Position numbers and translations under genes: made by a program. A model generated the notes under the pieces. It saw only the letters and a program-made list of their open reading frames with translations, had not been told where the DNA came from and ran no database searches. From assembly GCF_002192455.1 (NCBI RefSeq), contig NZ_CP021744.1:7526501-7590500 (forward strand): a DNA stretch of 64,000 nt, given 5' to 3'. This document shows positions 1-35,400 of the stretch, one piece after another; the stretch's first letter is position 1; each line of letters begins with the position of its first letter. The DNA is from Streptomyces albireticuli. Its GTDB lineage: Bacteria > Actinomycetota > Actinomycetes > Streptomycetales > Streptomycetaceae.

Positions 1-1
1 C

Positions 2-106
2 GACCTGTACGAGTTCCTGCGCCGCGCCGGCTGGGACCCGGACGACATCAGGCTCGACGACCAGGGGCAGATCACCTGGCAGGGGGGCGGGCCCGGCGCC
101 TGGTGA
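2..106 (+). CDS. 3' end of an unidentified protein (partial)
   Basis: The frame beginning at base 2 is open to a TGA at 104-106 and gives the last 34 residues of a protein whose start lies left of the window. The tail is acidic and rich in glycine and tryptophan, with the segments YEFLRRAGWDPDDIRL and ITWQGGGPGAW. I do not recognise the family. It reads in the same direction as the regulator gene downstream but is separated from it by about 130 bp that contain a hairpin and a separate promoter, so the two are probably not co-transcribed. Frame and codon use are typical of a real high-GC gene, but the short length keeps confidence moderate. Confidence 0.5.
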   Translation, partial: DLYEFLRRAGWDPDDIRLDDQGQITWQGGGPGAW

Positions 107-119
107 GGCGGCGCCGGGC
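91..119 (+). terminator. hairpin spanning the stop codon of the left-edge gene
   Basis: A perfect 10-bp inverted repeat (91-100 with 110-119, GCCCGGCGCC and its complement) has a 9-nt loop that contains the TGA stop codon. No T tract follows directly; a run of six T lies further on at 158-163. It may act as a stem-only actinomycete terminator or as an mRNA 3'-end stabiliser. Confidence 0.35.
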
Positions 120-199
120 GCGGCCGGTTCCGGGCTGGTGTTTTCGCAGGTGGGGGCTTTTTTATGAGCGCGACGGGATGCCCGGGGGTGCTTCCGCGC

Positions 200-227
200 T
201 TGACATGCAAGTAAATACTTGCATGAT
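200..227 (+). promoter_or_regulatory. promoter of the ArsR-SRPBCC gene
   Basis: A consensus -35 hexamer TTGACA (200-205) is followed after 16 bp by CATGAT (222-227), a 4/6 match to a -10 box. The start point would then fall at about 234, on the in-frame GTG, so the transcript is probably leaderless. This is why GTG 234 was chosen as the start rather than the TTG at 219, which lies inside the promoter. Confidence 0.6.
205..224. promoter_or_regulatory. palindromic operator, probably ArsR-type
   Basis: ATGCAAGTA (205-213) and its exact reverse complement TACTTGCAT (216-224) are separated by AA. This 9-bp perfect dyad fills the spacer between the -35 and -10 elements and overlaps the edge of both. 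ArsR-family dimers typically bind such imperfect or perfect 12-2-12-like dyads in their own promoters, so negative autoregulation is the natural reading. The sequence is AT-rich against a GC-rich background, which makes chance occurrence unlikely. Confidence 0.7.
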
Positions 228-233
228 TGTGGT

Positions 234-998
234 GTGAGCGATGAGATGGACAAGGTCTTCAAGGCCTTGGCCGATGCGACCCGCCGGAGCCTTCTGGACC
301 GGCTGCGCGAGAACAACGGCCAGACGCTCGGTGAGCTGTGTGAAGGCCTGGCGATGTCCCGCCAGGCGACCACCCAGCACCTGGGCCTGCTGGAGGCCGC
401 GAACCTCGTCAGCACCGTCCGGAAGGGCCGGGAGAAACTCCACTACCTCAACCCCGTGCCGCTCCAGGAGATCCAGGAGCGGTGGATCGACAAGTTCGAA
501 CGCCCGCGTCTGCGGGCGCTGAGCGCCCTTAAACAGAAAGCCGAGCACGCCATGTCCGCCAAGCCGGAATTCGTCTACACCACCTACATCGAGGCCACCC
601 CGGAGACGGTGTGGGAAGCCCTCACCGACCCTGAGACGACCGCGGCCTACTGGGGCCACAGCAACGTCTCGGACTGGCAGCCGGGTTCCTCCTGGGAACA
701 CCGCCGCGTCGACGGCTCCGGCGTCGCCGACGTCGTGGGCACCGTCGTCGAGGCCGACCCGCCCAAGCGCCTGGTGTTCACCTGGGCCGGGCCGGACGAG
801 GACCGCCCGGACGGGCCCTCCACGGTCACCTTCGTCCTCAAGCCCCTCGGCGGCACCGTCCAGCTCACCGTCACCCACGAGAACCTGCGTGACGAGACCG
901 AGCTCCGCGAGGCCGCGGGCGGCTGGTCGGCCGTGCTCTCCAACCTCAAGACCTATGTGGAGACCGGCAAGCCCATGCCCCTCCCGCTGTGGTCCTGA
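234..998 (+). CDS. ArsR-family HTH repressor fused to an SRPBCC (AHSA1-like) domain
   Basis: The 254-residue product has two parts. Residues about 5-90 form an ArsR/SmtB winged helix-turn-helix (VFKALADATRRSLLDRL, then LSxxLxxxxxTxSxHL-like LCEGLAMSRQATTQHLGLL). Residues about 105-250 form an SRPBCC/AHSA1 fold (YIEATPETVWEALTDPE, TVVEADPPKRLVFTW, a terminal helix GGWSAVLSNLKTYVETG). In many actinomycetes these are two adjacent genes; here one frame encodes both. The SRPBCC cavity usually binds a hydrophobic ligand, so the fusion may be a one-component sensor whose effector binds the C-terminal domain. No metal-binding cysteine cluster is visible, so metal sensing is unlikely. Starts at TTG 219 and ATG 246 are possible; GTG 234 fits the promoter. 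There is no visible link to the polyketide genes. Confidence 0.85.
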   Translation: MSDEMDKVFKALADATRRSLLDRLRENNGQTLGELCEGLAMSRQATTQHLGLLEAANLVSTVRKGREKLHYLNPVPLQEIQERWIDKFERPRLRALSALKQKAEHAMSAKPEFVYTTYIEATPETVWEALTDPETTAAYWGHSNVSDWQPGSSWEHRRVDGSGVADVVGTVVEADPPKRLVFTWAGPDEDRPDGPSTVTFVLKPLGGTVQLTVTHENLRDETELREAAGGWSAVLSNLKTYVETGKPMPLPLWS

Positions 999-1000
999 TG

Positions 1001-1052
1001 CCCCGGCGCCCCGAAAGCCGGTGCCCCGGCCCCCGCATTCGGGGCGCCGGGG
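1001..1052. terminator. bidirectional terminator between convergent genes
   Basis: A perfect 13-bp inverted repeat (1001-1013, CCCCGGCGCCCCG, with 1040-1052) starts 2 bp after the stop codon of the regulator and ends 25 bp before the stop of the convergent esterase gene. The stem is almost entirely G/C, with a 26-nt loop and no T tract, which is common for Streptomyces terminators. Its position suits termination from both sides. Confidence 0.7.
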
Positions 1053-1077
1053 CACCGGAGGACGCGAGCGCCGGCCG

Positions 1078-2454
1078 CTACGGCCGCCGGGGGAGCGGTA
1101 CGGACGCCCCCACCTCGTGCAGGTGCACGACGATGTCGAAGCCCCGGCCCAGGGCGAGCGGGGCGACCGGCTGGTTGGGGTACCGGCCGGGGATCAGGAA
1201 GGTCGGGCGGGCCGTGTCCAGCCAGCCGCCCGCGACCGGGTCCCGGCCGGCCGCGCGCAGGTCCACGTAGAAGTCGCGGTGGCGCACCTGGTCGAGGGTG
1301 TGCTCGTTGCTGCCGGGCGCTGCGGGGCCGACGCCGAACACGCCCGCCTCGCCCGTCGCCGTCCGGGCCCGGTACGCGCCCTCGTACAGGGAGGTGCCGA
1401 CGGCGAGGTACTCACTGCCGATCAGCTCGCGCAGGTCCCGGCCCATCGTGACGGGGAAGACCGTGGGCAGCGCCGCCTCGTAGGTGACGTGTCCGTTGTG
1501 CGCCGAGACGACGATCCGGTCGCCGGTCCGGCGCTGCCACCACACGGCGTTCTCCGCCATGGTCCGGTCGCGGTGCCGGTTCGCGGCGAGGGCCTGCGCC
1601 GGGTCGGTGCTGTCGAAGGCGTACGAGGTGGCCATCTGGGAGATGACCCGGGCCTCCTGGAGCACCCACGGGTCCCGCTCGCCGGCCTCCGCCAGCAGCC
1701 GGTACGCGGCCCCGGCGTCCCGCGCCATCGCCTTGCGTTCGGCGAGCGGGAGCGCGCCGTAGGCCGCCAGCCGTGCGCCGACCCCGTCGGGCAGGGCGCG
1801 CAACGCGGCGTACCGGGTGCGCAGTTCGGGGACGAGCGCGGGCTGGTGGCGCCCCGCCCAGGTGAGGACGCGCTCGTACTGGGCGGGGTTCACGTCCGCG
1901 AAGTCCATGCCCACGATCCGGACCGGGCGGGAAGCGGTGCGGTTGTGCTCGCGCACCCAGCCGAACAGCCGGAAGAACTCCTCCGTGTCCAGCAGGGAGT
2001 ACGCGTCCTGGAACTCCTCGCGCATGATCCGGCGCAGGTCACCCTCACCGGTGCGGACGTACGCGTCCAGCCGTGCGGCCGCCGACCAGTTGATCTCCAT
2101 GGCGAAGGCGGAGAACCCCTCGCGCGCGACCAGCTGCCGCAGCAGCCGGTCCTTCATGGCGAACAGCTCGCTGGAGCCGTGCGAGACCTCACCGACTCCG
2201 ACGACCTTCGCCCCCCGGGTCATCCGGGCGAACGCGGCGAGGTCACCGCCCGGGGCGCCGGGATCGGTGGAGCGCAGCGGATGGGCGTACCGCTCCAGCG
2301 CGGCCACCACGGCCCGGTCCGAGGCCGGCGCGGACGCCGCGGCGCGCGGTGCGGAAGCCGCCGCGGAGGCGGCGGCGGGACCCGCGAGCGCCGCCAGCGC
2401 CAGGGTGAGCGCGACGGCCGGGGCCAGGGAACGGCGAGCAAATATGTGCGTCAT
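1078..2454 (-). CDS. secreted erythromycin esterase family protein
   Basis: This 458-residue protein begins with a Sec signal peptide (basic MTHIFARRS, a hydrophobic Ala/Leu stretch, likely cleavage near Ala27-Ala35). It then matches the erythromycin-esterase (EreA/EreB) fold: GEVSHGSSELF with His92 and Glu96, and AFAMEINW with Glu120, correspond to the catalytic His and Glu of that family, which hydrolyses macrolactone esters. The exported form and leaderless promoter are notable. Substrate cannot be told from sequence; many family members are not macrolide esterases. It is transcribed away from the polyketide genes and convergent with the regulator, so it may mark the left cluster boundary. 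A role in protection against, or turnover of, a macrolide is possible but unproven; polyenes target sterols rather than ribosomes, so ribosomal self-resistance is not expected. Confidence 0.85.
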   Translation of the reverse strand: MTHIFARRSLAPAVALTLALAALAGPAAASAAASAPRAAASAPASDRAVVAALERYAHPLRSTDPGAPGGDLAAFARMTRGAKVVGVGEVSHGSSELFAMKDRLLRQLVAREGFSAFAMEINWSAAARLDAYVRTGEGDLRRIMREEFQDAYSLLDTEEFFRLFGWVREHNRTASRPVRIVGMDFADVNPAQYERVLTWAGRHQPALVPELRTRYAALRALPDGVGARLAAYGALPLAERKAMARDAGAAYRLLAEAGERDPWVLQEARVISQMATSYAFDSTDPAQALAANRHRDRTMAENAVWWQRRTGDRIVVSAHNGHVTYEAALPTVFPVTMGRDLRELIGSEYLAVGTSLYEGAYRARTATGEAGVFGVGPAAPGSNEHTLDQVRHRDFYVDLRAAGRDPVAGGWLDTARPTFLIPGRYPNQPVAPLALGRGFDIVVHLHEVGASVPLPRRP

Positions 2455-2467
2455 GCACGCTGTTATA
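2455..2467 (-). promoter_or_regulatory. -10 box of a leaderless esterase transcript
   Basis: On the minus strand TATAAC (plus positions 2462-2467) stands only 7 nt before the ATG (2452-2454), so transcription should begin at or beside the start codon. No convincing -35 hexamer is seen at 17-18 bp. No Shine-Dalgarno sequence is present, consistent with a leaderless mRNA. Confidence 0.5.
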
Positions 2468-2522
2468 CAGGGTGGCGCGTGACCCCGACCGGCGCCCGCG
2501 GGAGCGGAACGACGCCCGAAGT

Positions 2523-2538
2523 CTCGGAAATTCCTTAG
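2523..2538. promoter_or_regulatory. PimM-like operator between the esterase and the GDP-mannose dehydratase
   Basis: CTCGGAAATTCCTTAG matches 14 of 16 positions of the published PimM (PAS-LuxR) operator consensus CTVGGGAWWTCCCBAG, as I remember it. It is 92 bp upstream of the dehydratase ATG and 69 bp upstream of the divergent esterase start, so it could serve either gene. Two similar sites occur at 3722-3737 and 51272-51287. In pimaricin-type clusters such sites overlap the -35 region of the regulated promoters; I see no clear -10 box downstream here. Confidence 0.6.
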
Positions 2539-2630
2539 CCCGCTCCGTGATTCGGTGAGGCTGCCGAGCGCTGGGTACGGATTCGAGGACCCTCGACCGG
2601 CTATGTCCGTGTGCCGTGAAAGGGGACCGA

Positions 2631-3668
2631 ATGTCCAAGTGTGCGCTGATCACCGGAATCACCGGGCAGGACGGCTCGTACCTCGCCGAGCACCTGCTCG
2701 CCCAGGGATATCAGGTCTGGGGCCTGACCCGGGGACAGGCCAACCCGCGGAAGGACCGGGTGGCCAAGCTGATACCCGACCTGACCTTCGTCGACGGTGA
2801 CCTCATGGACCAGGGCAGCCTGGTCTCCGCCGTGGACCTCGTCCAGCCGGACGAGGTCTACAACCTCGGGGCCGTCTCCTTCGTCCCCATGTCCTGGCAG
2901 CAGCCCGAGCTCGTCACCGATGTCAACGGCACCGGCGTGCTGCGCATGCTGGAGGCCATCCGCATCGTGAGCGGGCTCGGCAAGTCCACCGGCGGGAGCG
3001 ACGGCCACGGCCAGATCCGCTTCTACCAGGCCTCCTCCTCGGAGATGTTCGGCAAGGTCGTGGAGTCGCCGCAGAGCGAGCGGACCCCCTTCCACCCGCG
3101 CAGCCCCTACGGCGTGGCCAAGGCCTACGGCCACTACATCACCCAGAACTACCGCGAGTCCTACGGGGTGTACGGCGTCTCCGGGATCCTGTTCAACCAC
3201 GAGTCGCCGCGCCGCGGCGCGGAGTTCGTGACCCGGAAGATCTCCCTCGCGGTCGCGCAGATCAAGCTGGGGCTCCAGGACAAGCTGCTCCTCGGCAACC
3301 TCGACGCGGTGCGCGACTGGGGCTTCGCCGGGGACTACGTCCGCGCGATGCACCTGATGCTCCAGCAGGACAAGCCCGGGGACTACGTGGTCGGCACCGG
3401 GCAGATGCACTCGGTGCGGGACGCCGCCCGCATCGCCTTCGAGAGCGTCGGCCTGGACTGGGAGGAGCACGTCGTGATCGACCCGGCGCTGGTGCGGCCC
3501 GCCGAGGTCGAGACGCTCTGCGCCGACTACTCCAACGCCCGGGAGGGGCTGGGCTGGGAGCCCGCCGTCGACTTCGAGCAGCTGATGCAGATGATGGTGG
3601 AGTCCGACCTCCGCCAGGCCGGCCGCGAGCGCGACCACGGCGAGCTGCTCGCCGCGGCGAGCTGGTAG
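2631..3668 (+). CDS. gmd: GDP-mannose 4,6-dehydratase
   Basis: The enzyme converts GDP-D-mannose to GDP-4-keto-6-deoxy-D-mannose, the precursor of GDP-mycosamine in polyene pathways (AmphDIII/NysDIII/PimJ group). The 345-residue protein is a short-chain dehydrogenase of the extended class: Rossmann motif GITGQDGSYLAE (residues 9-20), catalytic Ser/Glu in QASSSEMFGK (about 133-142), YxxxK as Tyr160-Lys164, and the family signature NHESPRRGAEFVTRKIS. ATG 2631 is preferred because GAAAGGGGA (2618-2626) sits just before it; the GTG at 2616 would place that site inside the gene. It lies directly upstream of the hexamodular PKS gene, the same arrangement as amphDIII-amphI and nysDIII-nysI. No clear terminator follows, so readthrough into PKS-A is possible. 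Aminotransferase and glycosyltransferase partners are not in the window. Confidence 0.93.
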   Translation: MSKCALITGITGQDGSYLAEHLLAQGYQVWGLTRGQANPRKDRVAKLIPDLTFVDGDLMDQGSLVSAVDLVQPDEVYNLGAVSFVPMSWQQPELVTDVNGTGVLRMLEAIRIVSGLGKSTGGSDGHGQIRFYQASSSEMFGKVVESPQSERTPFHPRSPYGVAKAYGHYITQNYRESYGVYGVSGILFNHESPRRGAEFVTRKISLAVAQIKLGLQDKLLLGNLDAVRDWGFAGDYVRAMHLMLQQDKPGDYVVGTGQMHSVRDAARIAFESVGLDWEEHVVIDPALVRPAEVETLCADYSNAREGLGWEPAVDFEQLMQMMVESDLRQAGRERDHGELLAAASW

Positions 3669-3721
3669 GCCGCCGCGAAACACCTGCTCACACCCGTCGT
3701 GAACCCGGAGTCGGCCGATCT

Positions 3722-3737
3722 CTAGGGAATTCCACGA
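3722..3737. promoter_or_regulatory. PimM-like operator upstream of PKS-A
   Basis: CTAGGGAATTCCACGA matches 13 of 16 positions of CTVGGGAWWTCCCBAG; the left half-site is perfect and the right half degrades after TTCC. It lies in the 248-bp gap between the dehydratase and PKS-A, about 180 bp before the PKS-A ATG, so PKS-A probably has its own promoter. I see nothing else recognisable in this gap. Confidence 0.55.
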
Positions 3738-3916
3738 CCACGCCGTCCGACACTTGGCGCGTGGCGTGCGGGAAGTCGAGCAGTGCCCCGTGCGGGGCAC
3801 CGAGATGACTCTCAGTCGCTGTGGAACAGCCATCCCGAGTACCGGATGCCCACATCGAAATCCTCTGCAGTCCGCCGGTCTTGAGCTTGAGATGGGTTGA
3901 GTTGAACGTGGCGAAG

Positions 3917-32440
<28,524 letters not shown>

Positions 32441-32451
32441 AAGAGCGGACC

Positions 32452-35400
32452 ATGACCACATCCAACGAAACCGTCGTCGCGGCCCTCCGCGCCTCGTTGA
32501 AGGAAGCCGAACACCTCCGCCGGCAGAACCACAAGCTCGTCGCCGCCGCCACCGAACCGATCGCGATCGTGGCCATGAGCTGCCGGTACCCCGGCGGGGT
32601 GAACTCGCCCGAGGACCTGTGGCAGCTCCTGGCCGCGGGCGAGGACGCGATCGGAGCCTTCCCCACGGACCGCGGCTGGGACCTGGACGCCCTGCGGGAC
32701 GCCGGAGTCGACCGGCGCGGCAACGCCGTCAGCCAGGAAGGCGGCTTCCTCGACTGCGTGGCCGGCTTCGACGCGGGCTTCTTCGGGATCTCCCCGCGCG
32801 AATCCGTGACCATGGACCCGCAGCAGCGGCTGCTCCTGGAGACCTCCTGGGAGGCCGTCGAGCGGGCCGGCATCGACCCGGTGTCGCTCCGCGGCAGCCG
32901 CACCGGCGTGTACGTCGGCACGAACGGGCAGGACTACGCCTACCTGCTCGTACGCTCCCTGGCCGACGCCACCGGCGACATCGGCACCGGGATCGCCGCC
33001 AGCGCCACCTCCGGGCGGCTGTCCTACACGCTGGGCCTGGAGGGCCCGGCGGTGACGGTCGACACGGCCTGCTCCTCCTCGCTCGTGGCCCTGCACACGG
33101 CGGCCCAGGCCCTGCGGGCCGGCGAGTGCTCGCTGGCCCTGGTCGGCGGCGTGAACGTCATGTCGTCCCCCGGCTCCCTGATGGAGTTCAGCCGGCAGGG
33201 CGGACTGGCGGCGGACGGCCGGTGCAAGGCGTTCGCCGAGGCGGCCGACGGCACCGGCTGGTCCGAGGGCGTGGGCGTCCTCCTCGTGGAGCGCCTGTCC
33301 GACGCCCGCCGCAACGGGCACCCCGTCCTCGCCGTCGTCCGGGGCTCGGCCGTCAACCAGGACGGCGCCTCCAACGGCTTCACCGCGCCCAGCGGTCCGT
33401 CGCAGCAGCGGGTGATCCGGCAGGCGCTCGCGAGCGCCGGGCTGACGACCACGGACGTCGACGTGGTCGAGGCCCACGGCACGGGCACGCCGCTCGGCGA
33501 CCCGATCGAGGCCCAGGCGCTGCTGGCCACCTACGGTCAGGGGCGCGACCCCGAGCGGCCGCTGCTGCTGGGCTCCGTGAAGTCCAACCTCGGCCACACG
33601 CAGGCGGCGGCCGGCGTGGCGGGGATCATCAAGTCCGTCATGGCGATGCGGCACGGGGTGCTGCCCCGCACCCTGCACGTCGACGCGCCGTCGTCCCACG
33701 TGGACTGGTCGGCCGGCGCCGTGCGGCTGCTGACGGAGTCCCAGGAGTGGCCCGAGGCCGACCGGCCGTGGCGCGCGGGCGTGTCGTCCTTCGGTATCAG
33801 CGGCACCAACGCGCACGTCATCCTGGAACAGGCGGACCCGGCCGAGGAGCCGGTGACCGCTCCGGAGCAGGCGCCCGGCGTGGTGCCGTGGCCGCTGTCT
33901 GCCAGGTCCGAGGAGGCGCTCACGGCGCAGATCGAGCGGATCTCGTCGCTGAAGGGCACCTCGTCCCCGGCGGACGTGGGCTTCTCGCTCGTCTCCGGCC
34001 GCTCGGCGTTCGAGCACCGGGCCGTGCTGCTCGCACAGGGCCCCGAGGGCGAACTGTCCGAAGTGGCCCGGGGCCGCGCGGAGACGGGCCGCTCGCTCGC
34101 GGTGCTGTTCTCGGGTCAGGGTGCGCAGCGGGTGGGGACGGGCCGGGAGCTGTACGCCCGGTTCCCGGTGTTCGCCGAGGCGCTGGACGCGGTGCTGGCG
34201 CGGTTCGACGGCGAACTCAGCGACCTGCGCGCGGTGATGTCCGGTGACGCCGACGGTCTGCACACGACCGGGTTCACGCAGCCGGCGCTCTTCGCCGTCG
34301 AGGTCGCGCTGTTCCGCCTCGTGGAGTCGTGGGGTGTCCGTCCGGACTTCGTCGCGGGCCATTCCATCGGTGAGGTCGCGGCGGCGCACGTGGCCGGGGT
34401 GTTCTCGCTGGAGGACGCGTGCACGCTGGTGGCGGCACGGGCCCGGCTGATGCAGGCGCTGCCCACCGGTGGCGCGATGGTGGCCGTCCAGGCCGCGGAG
34501 AGCGAGATCGGGCCGCGGCTGACGGACGGTGTGTCCGTCGCGGCGGTCAACGGCCCGGAGTCGGTCGTCCTCGCCGGGGACGAGGCCGAGGTGCTGCGGA
34601 TCGCGGAGGGGTTCGCCGCCGAGGGCCGCAAGACACAGCGTTTGACGGTGAGTCACGCCTTCCACTCGGCGTTGATGGACCCGATGCTGGAGGACTTCCG
34701 CCGGGTGGTGGAGGGGCTGTCGTTCAAGGCACCGGAGATCCCGGTCGTCTCGAATGTGACCGGTGAGCTCGCCGCCGCGGAACTGGTGTGTTCGGCCGAG
34801 TACTGGGTGCGGCACGTCCGGGAGACGGTGCGCTTCGCGGACGGCGTCCGCGCCCTGGAGGGCGAAGGCGCCTCGGTCTTCCTGGAGCTGGGTCCTGACG
34901 GCGTACTCACGGCGATGACCCAGCACGTCCTGGACGGCGTTCCGGTCGCGGTCCCCGCCCTGCGCAAGGACCGTCCGGAAGAGACCGCCCTGCTGACCGC
35001 CCTCGCGCGCCTCCATGTCGCGGGTGTGGACGTGGACTGGACCGCCTTCTACGAGGGCACCGGCGCCCACCGCGTCGACCTGCCCACCTACCCGTTCCAG
35101 CACGAGCGGTACTGGCCCGAGCCCGCCGCCCCGGCGGGCGACGTGTCCGCCGCGGGCCTGATGCCCGCCGGGCATCCCCTGCTGGGCGCGGCGGTGCCGT
35201 TGGCGGACTCCGGGGAAATGCTGTTCACGAGCCGGCTGTCGGCGCGGACGCACCCCTGGCTGCTGGACCACATGACGGACGGCGTGTCCGATTTCCCCGC
35301 CGCCGCACTCCTCGAACTGGCCATCCGCGCCGGTGACCTGGTCGGCTGCGACCTGGTCGGCACGCTCTCCTTCGCCGAGCCCCTCGTCCTGGCCCCGGAC

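Noticed and set aside
219..233. TTG start for the ArsR fusion
   Set aside because: It lies inside the operator and upstream of the predicted transcription start.
2616..2630. GTG start for the dehydratase
   Set aside because: It would overlap the ribosome-binding site that fits ATG 2631.
3821..3916. Upstream start for PKS-A
   Set aside because: The frame is open to 3821, but the added residues do not resemble a docking domain, no ribosome site precedes it, and homologous proteins begin at the coiled coil.
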